Assembly: GCA_038501785.1 (NCBI GenBank)
Contig: JBAMJR010000050.1
Coordinates: 2,952,501 to 3,016,500 of the forward strand
From: Myoxocephalus aenaeus
Taxonomy: Eukaryota > Chordata > Actinopteri > Perciformes > Cottidae
Length of the DNA stretch: 64,000 nucleotides
Reading direction: 5' to 3'
Positions 36,137 through 45,273 of this stretch are shown here, piece after piece. The position numbers were made by a program, and so were the translations under genes. Within the stretch, counting starts at the first letter, position 1. Every line of letters starts with the position of its first letter. The notes under the pieces are model-generated. The model was not told the origin of the DNA. It worked only from the letters and a program-made list of their open reading frames with translations, and ran no database searches.

Positions 36137-37632
36137 CCCTCTGAGGTCGGCGCCCGCGTCGAAGCGTTAAACCAGGTGTCTAAATGTTTAATAAAATTAT
36201 AATCATCACAATAATACGTCACATAAATATGGTTAAAAATCTGGCGGATATGGTTTCCACTTCCGCGTCTGAGCATCTAAACATGGACATGTATGAGGCG
36301 TGCAAAGCTTCACTGTGAGTCAGAAGGTGCCAAGCAAAGAGTCCTGAGCAAAGCTATATTGGAGGTGACAGACGGCGCAGCTTCAGAGCTGAAGGATTCA
36401 CTAACAAGGAGCTAGACGGAGCTAACGGGCCAGATAGCTGGCTACAGCGTTTCTGTGAGACTGAACGGTGAGTAATCAATTGTTGAATCTATCACGTTAA
36501 CTTGTTACAGTGAACATAGTACGACCAGTAGTGTTGGATCTCCATTATGTGTTTGTAAGACAGTAAATAACATGTGTGTGTTGACGATAGCTTCGTAGCG
36601 GTTAGCACGTCACTACACAGTGCCGTTTTGGCTGTTATCATCCGTATATATGACTGAACGGGGCATAATCAATTGTTGAATCTATCACGTTAATTTGTTA
36701 CAGTGAACATAGTACGACCAGTAGTGCTGGACCTCCATTATATGTTTGTAAGACAGTAAATAACATGTGTGTGTTGACGATAGCTACGTAGCGGTTAGCA
36801 CGTCAGTACACAGGGCTGTGTTGTCTGTTACCTTCCGTATATATGACTGAACGGGGCATAATCAATTGTTGAATATATCACGTTAACTTGTTACAGTGAA
36901 CATAGTACGACCAGTAGTGTTGGACCTCCATTATGTGTTTGTAAGACAGTAAATAACATAACGTGTGTGTTGACGAGAGCTTCGTAGCGGTTAGCGCGTC
37001 ACTAAATAGTGCCGTGTTGGCTGTTCCCTTCCGTGTCTATGACTGAACGGTGCATAATCAACTGTTGTCTCTATCACGTTAACTTTCTTACAGTGAACTC
37101 ATACTGACTGTATTAATGTATTTTACAGAGTGGATTCAGAGCTGTGAGGGTCCAGAGGACAACATGCAGCATCGCTGCAGCAGTCTCCCTGTCCGTCTGC
37201 CTGCCTGAACACATCACCTAGCAGGCCGCAAAGCCAGCCACAGCTCATCATCCCCACCATATAATAATAAATTTGGTTTTAGACATTAAATTACATGTGT
37301 TTTTTTATTCATATATTCCACTGCTTTTGTGAACCTAAGACCTTTGGTAAACCAATTTCCATCACCAAAACCGCTATCCCACCTGAGTAAAGTTATGTTT
37401 TCACAACAAATATGAGACATTTCCAAAATCAAGATTACATTTTTCAGCTTCATATTTACACTTGTGCCTTTGGGACAATGGTGCCTCATTATATAGATAG
37501 CTGAGATTGTTCTGTATTTTTTGATATACAACACATGATTATGTATCATATGCTAGTGACTTTAAAAAGGGGAATTTAAAAAGTATGTAAAATCAAGAAA
37601 AATCAAGAAATTGACCCCCAGACCTCCAAGTG
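36137..37632. mobile_element. 1496-bp non-autonomous piggyBac-like element
   Basis: TTAA occurs directly outside both ends (36133-36136 and 37633-37636). The left terminus CCCTCTGAGGTC and the reverse complement of the right terminus, CACTTGGAGGTC, match at 9 of 12 bases. A TTAA target with CCCT..GAGGTC ends suits the piggyBac superfamily (established target preference; exact family not checked). No transposase is recognisable. The interior holds a ~193-bp tandem array, and a donor-like GTGAGT and acceptor-like TTTTACAG bracket that array, so it may descend from an intron-containing or transcribed sequence. AATAATAAA-type poly(A) signals lie near 37.26 kb. Confidence 0.6.
36462..37100. repeat. 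Tandem array, 3.3 copies of ~193 bp
   Basis: Units start at TGAACGG around 36462, 36655, 36848 and 37044 (spacing 193, 193, 196). Each runs through AATCAATTGTTGAAT, ATCACGTTAACTTGTTACAG, ATAGTACGACCAGTAGTG and CGTAGCGGTTAGCACGTC. The last unit is cut short near 37.1 kb. Copies are about 90% or more identical by eye, so the amplification is fairly recent compared with the decayed ends of the host element. Confidence 0.9.
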
Positions 37633-37636
37633 TTAA

Positions 37637-37947
37637 AGAGAACCGTTAGGAGCTGTCAACATTCTGTCTTTTAAATTCTGCCTGTCAAGCAGGCTGGAAA
37701 TACTTTTACTGTGAAAAGCAGCTCGCCTCGCTTTACTTTTGCGTTATAAATGTTTCTCAGGGCAGATATAGGAACTTTCCATTTTAGGTCTGTGTGCAAA
37801 GAGTGTACTCTTGACTAATGAGTTGGGTCAGGGGCTGTTGTGTGAATGGGCAATGGTTGTTCTCTTGAATGGGAGGAATTAGCTTTTTAGGAATCATACA
37901 TCATTTTTGAACATGTATGTAAATCATTTTAAAATATAATTGAGATT
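37637..37947. other. Spacer between two transposons
   Basis: About 310 bases of unremarkable DNA between the piggyBac-like and hAT elements. No ORF or repeat recognised. Confidence 0.6.
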
Positions 37948-37955
37948 CTCTATAA

Positions 37956-39127
37956 CAGTGATTCTTAACCATAGGGCCGCGGCCCCCTATTGGGCCGCGA
38001 GCGCCACCTAGAGGACCGCCAAAAACCTTCCGTTTTTCACCTGTGATATCACAGAGAGATATCACTGTTATCCACGAGATGCTCAGTTACAATACAGCTT
38101 CCCACCACTTGGTGGCGGTAACGCGTCAGTCAGTTATTTAACAAGCGCCAATATGCAGAAGAAGAAACTCAGCTAGCAGCTAGCTAGCCTGTAGCGAAAG
38201 TTATAGAGAAGTATTTAAAATGAAAACATGAAGGCGAAAGTGCTGCTGAACACCCCCCAAACGTCTAAATGTTTGTGAAGTATAATCCTGACTTCACGAA
38301 GTAGGGCTTTGTGAACGGAGGTAACGAGGCAGAGCCCTGAGCCTGTGAGGAGTGTGGGCTAACGCTAGCTAACGCTAGCCTCGCTAGCTAACGCAGCACT
38401 GAAGGCTTCACAGCTAAAGCGGTATCTAAAGACCAAACATCCAAGTCGGTGGGATTTTTCAAGAGAAATGACAATGTCCAGAAGCAGAAAAGGTCTGTCT
38501 GTCACTGACTGGCAACTCCAAATGTGCTGTGAAAGCCAGCTGTCACAGATATGAAGAGCAACTTCTGGTTCTGCAAACATGAAGACTGCTGAAGCATATC
38601 ATTCACATCATAAGGCTATATTTTAATTTGCACTTTATTTAAATGTTATTTACAGTTTATTTAATTTGAAAATTATTATTTTGAATTGTGTGCACACTGG
38701 CCTGCACACTAATAGTTGCCCAATAATTGTTAACACACATATCTTCTCCTAAGAAAGTAAAAACCTCACCTTGTTTTTGTTGAAAAATCGAATAATTTGT
38801 TGTTTTTGTGTTAATGCGCCTGACTTGAGCCTTTAAATGAGTTATTGTATTAGCTTGATTTGTTCTATGACTTGTTGTCTGTGCAGGTTTACATACACAT
38901 GATCAATAAATGTCTTTGTGATGATCACATTGCATCATGTCATTTATTTGACAAGGTTTTTGCTTGTTAAACTGTAGGTAGATTTGATTTAGTTATTGAA
39001 TACAAGTCAAACCAAGAGTGAGATCAATTAGTTAATAAACCAATACAGTGTTAATATTTGAATGGGCCCCGGGCCACTTTGTACTTGAAAAGTTGGGCCC
39101 CAAGGTCAAAAAGGTTAAGAACCCCTG
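37956..39127 (+). mobile_element. 1172-bp hAT deletion derivative with exact 8-bp TSD
   Basis: The left end CAGTGATTCTTAACC and the reverse complement of the right end, CAGGGGTTCTTAACC, match at 13 of 15 bases. CTCTATAA flanks both sides exactly (37948-37955 and 39128-39135), the 8-bp duplication of hAT transposons. A decayed transposase N-terminus lies inside (38.23-38.50 kb); the catalytic domain is gone, replaced by about 600 bases of AT-rich sequence. The TIRs extend inward with GGGCC-rich subterminal sequence. Orientation follows the transposase remnant. Confidence 0.93.
38229..38500 (+). pseudogene. Decayed N-terminus of a hAT (ZBED5-like) transposase
   Basis: Pieces of one protein can be read in order: KYNPDFTK, an in-frame TAG, GFVNGGNEAEP, a TGA, then CEECG (a Cys-x-x-Cys zinc-finger half), an insertion of GCTAACGCTAGC-type repeats, LKASQLKRYLKTKHP, a frameshift, and VGFFKRNDNVQKQKR. 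The order CxxC ... LKRHLxxKHP ... FFKR is typical of the zinc-finger N-terminus of ZBED5/FAM200-type hAT transposases, known from memory. The first expected zinc-binding His is Tyr here (KRYL rather than KRHL). At least two stops, one frameshift and a repeat insertion rule out function. The catalytic domain and dimerisation region are absent. Confidence 0.75.
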
Positions 39128-39135
39128 CTCTATAA

Positions 39136-40844
39136 TACATGGTCTTGTGTGCATCTCAATCAAAACAAATTTCAATTTACTGCTGTGGTCACAAACATTA
39201 CAGATATAAACATACACCTGGAACAGTATCATAAAATATTATATATATAATATATTTTCCAGCTGATTGTTATCCTGTGTTTATATTTTCGGTTTAGGGT
39301 GGACTCTTTTGTTATGGATTAATTAAACTATTTAGTAATTATGATGCACAGTTCTTGCTGACTTTGTCTGCTCTCACTTAAGTTAAAGGTCATACTTTTT
39401 ATCACTTTGCAATACCAGATAGTTATTTTGGCCTGTATTATATATACAGTGACCCAGCCGCCTCAGTCTTATTGCCTGAGTTTGCCCGAGCTTTGCTGGC
39501 TTTATCGACGGGTTCCAGGTCCAAACATCCGTCTCTTGTTGCTTTTGCTTGTCTGCAAAGATCTTCATGGCTGTATCTCGCACACAAGTGTCACGGCGGC
39601 GCGATAAGCTGCTGTCGGCGGGGCGGCGTTATTGCTTGCAGCGGCAGAGCGATACCACGGAAATGTCAGCCGTTGCCGGCCTTCGCCTGCTGAAAAGGCC
39701 ACAGTGACATTACGATAGTATGTAAATCCAAGTGAGTCGTCTCGGCAGCCCGTGAACTACGAAGCAATATCGAACATCGATGGAGGAATAATGAAAAGTG
39801 ACCTGGAATATTTCATGTCATTTTGAGATGTTGTGCTATACAGATGCAGTGACATGACATGCGCACAGATAAGAATATATTTTCCATTATTCCTGTATGT
39901 TCTCTTTTCTTTTTCTTGGCATGATGTCACAATTTTTTTAAATAAACTCTGAATAAAACTTCAGCTGTATGTAATTCAAAACACACGCAGCTACAAACAA
40001 AAGTAGCTGACGCGCTGAAGAATGCAGTTTAATTAGCCATCGATTGTTGATTATAAATATCTCTCACTGCCCAAAGGAAGAATGTTTAATTTGCAAGTTT
40101 TGTACTCTGGAACTTAAAGGTCATTAATTCAGTGACCCCCCCCTCAGCACCTCCTGTGCTGATTCAGAGGCGTCATGGCCGTCCAGTAGAATTTATGGCG
40201 ATATTGCAGAATGATCTACTGTCTGCTGTGGCCTTCCAGCACAAACCCAATCAGCTGAACATAATACGCTGGGAAGCACGAGTGCTTATGAGTTGTTCTA
40301 CTTTAAATTACAGCACGAGCCAAGGTACCTAACATCCGCCGGGAGCTCGATCACCGCGCCGCTCTGCCTCGGCACGAGATTTAACTCACTGCCGACCGAC
40401 AACGGATTTCATCTGAATCAATAACGCAGTAATTATGCCTTCTATAGATTCCTTGCACCGCTATTCATCAGAGGAATCTGACATTTGTTCCACTAAACCT
40501 GTCGGGGGTTCTGATTTGCAGCTAAACATCTGCCGGCAGAGGGAGGAGCCCGGCCGCAGACGGTTTTGATGCTAGTTAATCCGCGGGCCTTCGATATGAT
40601 GAGTCATTTAGCGTGTTGTTGAATCAAACCGGATATTGCGCTCTGGCTCCGCTCCAGGCACGAGCCTCGTGTGCATGTTCTTCATCAAGACACTTTATTA
40701 GTTGAAACAGCAGCGCTACACAGAGGACCGTCTAATTGGTTTTCTTAAGGTTTTGTTGTGTGTGTTGTTGTTCAAATCCTGTCGCCTGTCGCTGCATTTT
40801 GTAAAACTTGTGTGACTGGTCTTTTAAATGAAAGGCTGTACATG
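39136..40844. other. Spacer, no gene seen
   Basis: No recognised gene or repeat. Contains homeodomain-like TTAATTA/TTAATTAG sites near 40.03 kb and GC-rich patches near 39.6 and 40.35 kb, so it could hold regulatory DNA, but nothing is demonstrable. Confidence 0.45.
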
Positions 40845-40846
40845 TA

Positions 40847-40874
40847 CACTGCGTTCCACATTATTAGGCAAATT
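40847..40874. repeat. Left TIR of the Tc1/mariner element
   Basis: 28 bases; two mismatches to the right TIR (positions 4 and 21). Preceded by the TA target. Confidence 0.93.
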
Positions 40875-41038
40875 GTATTTAAGGGTCATAAACATTCATT
40901 TTTTGGTTTTTCAATGAAACTCATGGATGGTATTGTGTCTCAGGGCTATTTGGATGATTGAAATCAATCCCAGACACGTGTGATAATTAGTTTGCCAGGT
41001 GAGCCCAATTATTAAGCAAGCTACATGTTTCAGGCAAA

Positions 41039-42052
41039 ATGGGGAAGAAAAAGGATCTCTCTGCTGCTGAAAAGCGGCAAATAGTGCAATACCTTGGTCA
41101 AGGTATCACAACAATGGATATTTCCAAAAGAATTGCGCGTGATCATCGGACGGTGAAGAAATTTGTCACCGATTCACAGCACAAGCGGGTTCGTTCAGAC
41201 AAAGGCAAAATAAGGAAGATTTCTGCCAAACAAATGCGTAGGGTTAAGAGAGCAGCCACTAAAATGCCATTGAATAGCAGCAAACAGGTGTTTGAAGCCG
41301 CTGGTGCCTCTGGAGTCTCGCGAACTTCAAGATGTAGGATGCTCAAGAGGTTTGCAAGTGTCCTTAAACCTGTTATTCGGCCACCCCTAAACCAAGCTCA
41401 CAAGCAAAAAAGGTTGCAGTGGGCTCAGGACTACATGAAGACTAACTTTCAAACTGTTTTGTTTACGGATGAGTGCCGTGCAACCCTTGATGGTCCTGAT
41501 GGATGGAGTAGTGGATGGTTGGTGAATGGCCACCATGTCCCAACAAGGCTGTGACGTCAACAAGGAGGTGGCGGAGTCATGTTTTGGGCCGGAATCATGG
41601 GGAGAGAGCTGGTAGGCCCCTTCAGGGTCCCTGACGGTGTGAAAATGACCTCGGCAAAGTATGTAGAGTTTCTGACTGACCACTTTCTTCTGTGGTACAA
41701 AAAGAAGAACCGTGCCTTCCGTAGCAAAATCATATTCATGCATGACAATGCACCATGTCATGCTGCAAAGAATACCTCTGGGGCATTGGCTGCTATGGGC
41801 ATAAAAGGAGAGAAACTCATGGTGTGGCCCCCATCTTCCCCTGACCTTAACCCTATTGAGAACCTTTGGAGCATCATCAAGCAAAAGATCTATGTGGGTG
41901 GAAGGCAGTTCACATCCAAGCAGGTGCTCTGGGAGGCTATTATGGCATCCTGCAAAGACATTAAAGCAGAAACTATCAAAGAACTCACAAGTTCAATGGA
42001 TGCAAGAATTGTGAAGTTGATATCAAAGAAGGGGTCCTATGTTAACATGTAA
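41039..42052 (+). pseudogene. Tc1/mariner transposase with one in-frame stop
   Basis: One frame of 338 codons including the final TAA, interrupted only by TGA at codon 172 (41552-41554). It would cut and paste the element at TA sites by a DDE mechanism. Residues 1-115 form the DNA-binding part: a helix-turn-helix region (SAAEKRQIVQYLGQGITTM, SKRIARDHRTVKK) followed by basic residues. The catalytic triad is intact: D144 (LFTDEC), D236 (FMHDNAPCH) and E274 (SPDLNPIENLW), with 37 residues between the second D and E, so the type is DD37E. The glycine-rich GGGGVMFW motif follows the stop directly. The start at MGKKKDL follows the 5' subterminal repeat, and 337 residues is normal length for the family. 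The TGA is followed by CGT and stands where Arg is common; CGA to TGA by CpG decay is the simplest explanation. No frameshift is seen. As read, the product would end inside the catalytic domain unless the stop is bypassed. Confidence 0.95.
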
Positions 42053-42363
42053 CTTGACCTGTTAAGATGTTTTTGATTCAAACTTTTCTTGATTTCAGTA
42101 AATATGACCTCCTAATGCTGCAAATTCAACAAATGACAATTTTTTGTTCTTTACAACCTATAAAATATCTTGAAACTCGAGTTTCGAGAAATTCTGCATA
42201 ATAATTTGGAACACTGCATTTTGAGTTTTTTATTTTTGAAAAAAATACTGTTATCATTAGGAGGTTTGTTCAATAGAATTTGACTTATACTCTAACAGTT
42301 GATGACTTGAAAATGATACTGACTGACTGTGCATTACTATTTAGGAAAATCTGAGCAAAGTGT

Positions 42364-42391
42364 AATTTGCATAATAATGTGGAACGCGGTG
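42364..42391. repeat. Right TIR of the Tc1/mariner element
   Basis: 28 bases in inverted orientation to the left TIR, followed by TA. Confidence 0.93.
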
Positions 42392-42420
42392 TATGTGCAT
42401 GACACTGTACGTAATTAACT

Positions 42421-42421
42421 A

Positions 42422-42495
<74 letters not shown>
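42421..42495. repeat. (CA)n-(TA)n compound microsatellite
   Basis: About 11 CA units run directly into about 26 TA units, starting about 28 bases after the Tc1/mariner element. Confidence 0.96.
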
Positions 42496-42501
<6 letters not shown>

Positions 42502-42699
42502 GTGACAGTTTAGATCTGAGATAATGTTAAAGTCAATGCCATTTTTCTTTGCAGTCTATTGTCTTTTTCTCCTGATATTTAAAGGTGCAAATACTCCAAC
42601 AGAGCAAAAGAACATCTAACATATGAGTTATTAAACCTCATACAACGAACCATTCGGCACAACATTCTGTGTGTGATTGAAAGTGCCTCTCTTCAATTA

Positions 42700-43143
42700 C
42701 TGTACTTTTGAATTAATACTTTAAAGTGCTCTCATTTTCCACTACTTTATATCTCTACTTAACTACATTGTATCATATATTGTACCTTTTTACTCCATTA
42801 CATCCATTTGTCTGACAGTTATAGATATTCATATTTTTCGTTCATTTTCAGGTTAAAAGTTCTCACACCACATATATCATCAACATATAAAATATGATGT
42901 TTTAACGATGAAAACTATATTAAATAGCTTAATAGTTAGCTGGCTGCTTACATGTTAACATATCAATATTTATATTCTGATGATACAATATATGGAAATA
43001 TTACCCTCTGAAAGATGCCATTCTGCATAAGAAGTTATTTTACATTTGATACTAAATACTTGTGAATATTTGTTCTTAAACATGTAATGGAGTATTTTGT
43101 GGTATTGCTACTTTATCTAAGTACTACTTCCATCACTACAAAA
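42700..43143 (+). repeat. Degenerate teleost dispersed repeat
   Basis: In order: ACTACTTTATATCTCTACTT, TTTTTACTCCATTACATCCA, TTTGTCTGACAGTTATAGAT, AAAATATGATGTTTTAACGA, GCTGCTTACATGTTAACATA, ATTTGATACTAAATACTTGT, GTAATGGAGTATTTTGTGGT, ATTGCTACTTTATCTAAGTA and CTACTTCCATCACTAC. This series matches, from memory, a repeat abundant in fish genomes that starts with "tttaactccactacatttgtctgacagc" and ends "taatggagtatttttacattgtggtattgctacttttacttaagtaaa". Transposon class is uncertain. No coding content. Confidence 0.72.
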
Positions 43144-45251
43144 TGTGTGTATTATATAATGTAAAGTATGCCTGATTTGTATTGAAGGAGTTATAACCTG
43201 CCATATTATTTATTTCAAAGGTCTTCAGAGCCCTGAAGAAGTAACACTTTTCTAATTATCTTCTTTGCTAATCATCAGCGCCCCTTCTGAAGGGATTCTG
43301 ATCACACTGTTCTAGAGAGCATCGCTATATTAAACGTTGTATAAAACATCTCTCTCAGTAACCATGTTATGCTAAATAATCAATATATCTCCTGCACCCC
43401 CTGGCACCTCAGTTGCATTGTGTCCTTCTCCTGCCTGTCTCCACGTGTCTTTATGGTTACGGCTGTCTGGCTTTCCTCTTTCCTCCTGTCTGTGTTTGAG
43501 TACCGTGTCTCCCCTCCTGCCTCTAGTGAGACAGCAGTAGCTGTCTCAGTCTAGTCGAGATGATGCTCTTGTTTAAAAAATAAATACATTTAAAAAAAAA
43601 AAGTGAATTTGATGCTCAACATTCACACAATGGCATTTTAATCAGGTGCAGAAGTTGCAGAAAATTCTGCTTTTGAAACAAACAGTAGATAGTAAATACA
43701 TGTTCCATCCATCCGTGCTAATTGTGAGGTTTAAGTTATTATTCCCATAGATTAAATTCCTCACATCAATCATTCCCCATGTCTTTTCCTGGAAAATTAA
43801 ACCAGCGAATAAGCTCATGTGTTTTATTAGATGTCGTTTGTCATTTCTCACCTCTTCCAGGGAGAAATATGGATCGTCACAAAGCCGCCCAATGTTTTTT
43901 TATGGGCCAAAATGGACCATCCCCCACATGTGCCGTGACTACAAAGGAGGAGAACGAACGTGTGATATGATGGTTTTGAAGAAAATGACTGTGGGTTGCG
44001 TTATGAAAAGGAGCCAAAAACATGTTTAATTTCTGCTTGAATGCTCACACAAAGCTAATTGCATGGCCTCTTCCTCTTTTTACCTCCAGATTCGTGAAGC
44101 CTGTCACGGAGCACAACAACATCTTCAGTGTTGCGGCGCAAATAATTAAGAGACCAACGTCTCACACCTCAGCTCCTTGACATTCAAGAAAAACTATTTT
44201 TCTCCCCTCATTTCCTATCATCTCATTTCTCCTCTTCCTTTTCTCTTCACTGCCACAGTGAGTTTGATCCGGACATCTTGCCCCAGTCAGTGGAAAGTAA
44301 CATCCGCCGGGGGACGGGAGACAGCCGAGGCTGGTGGGTAAAGGAGTGCTGCTGCTCCCTGGTAATAGCTTTGGACACAGCTGTGTGCATGGCTGACTCC
44401 TCAGCACTGCCGGGCCTTATCTCCAGAAAAGGAGATTAGGTTTCTGGGGGTTCCCGACGTATGTCTATAGTTGAGGGCAGGCTTGTGAGCCGGTCCACGG
44501 CACAGTAGCCACAGATAAAATGTTTGAAGCATTATTCCAATTCCCTGCAATTTTTTTTGTTTACTTCTGGCTATGCTGATTCTGAATAATAGTCTGCGAT
44601 TCCAAACCCAGAATGTGTGGTCGTGTGAGTCGATAAGGAAACACATTTTTCAGACTTAAATTTTCACTCTTCTTATTCTGCTTCCCCCCCCCCCCACGGC
44701 TTGGTGAGAGATTTCTTATTTTGCTGTTGCAAGACAAACTCTCAAGCAATGAAACATCTGAAACAACCCAAATTGTGCTTTGTTTGCTCGTCGCAGCCCA
44801 TGTGCAGAGTGGTGTAAATATAGAAACAAATGGCCGCTTCATGCTGTTTCCCCTCCTCTCTCCAAGCGCTTCCTTCCTCCTTCACGAGGGTCTTCGTGCT
44901 TTCTGAGCCGGGGAGAACAAAAGCAGCGCAAGACGGCTCTCGACAGAGTGACGGAAATGATGGGGGGTAAATGGCTGCTATGGTGCTCGGGACTTGAAGA
45001 GATGATACTTTCCTCTCTCACTGTGTATTTTGAGGGTTTTTCATTTTTTCGGGATCAAGAGGAATTTTTCAGTTCCTCAAGAATTCTAAATTCAGCTCAG
45101 TCTCTCAAGAGGAAACTTTTTTTTCTTCCTTTCTGACCCATTTCCAATCTCCATCATCTCTCCGTGGCAGCCTCTGGATCCGATGGATGCTGCCAGTTGT
45201 CTGTTATCTCCCTCACTGAGACACCAGCCAATTTCTTCTTCTTCTTCCTCT
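43144..45251. other. Spacer with exon-like segment, no gene called
   Basis: Includes poly-C at 44686-44696 and a segment at 44259-44333 with a good polypyrimidine/AG acceptor and a GTGGGT donor. Other ORFs (up to 118 codons near 44.8-45.1 kb) lack recognisable content. Confidence 0.45.
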
Positions 45252-45273
45252 CCCCCCCCCCCCCCCCCCCCCC
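45252..45273. repeat. Poly-C tract, about 22 bases
   Basis: An uninterrupted C run after a CTT-rich pyrimidine stretch. Confidence 0.93.

Larger units (their letters stand above)
40847..42391 (+). mobile_element. 1545-bp Tc1/mariner element (DD37E), near full length
   Basis: The ends are CACTGCGTTCCACATTATTA and, reverse-complemented from the right, CACCGCGTTCCACATTATTA. The full 28-bp TIRs agree at 26 positions, and TA lies outside both ends (40845-40846, 42392-42393), the Tc1/mariner target. A second TIR-like copy sits inside each end: CCCAATTATTAAGCAAGC at 41004-41021, and TCTGCATAATAATTTGGAAC from 42193. That gives an IR/DR layout of the kind known for Sleeping Beauty-like elements. The single transposase frame fills the interior on the plus strand. 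Confidence 0.95.

Noticed and set aside
41387..41884. 165-codon minus-strand ORF inside the Tc1/mariner element
   Set aside because: Shadow of the transposase frame on the opposite strand; the plus frame has the clear DDE signature.
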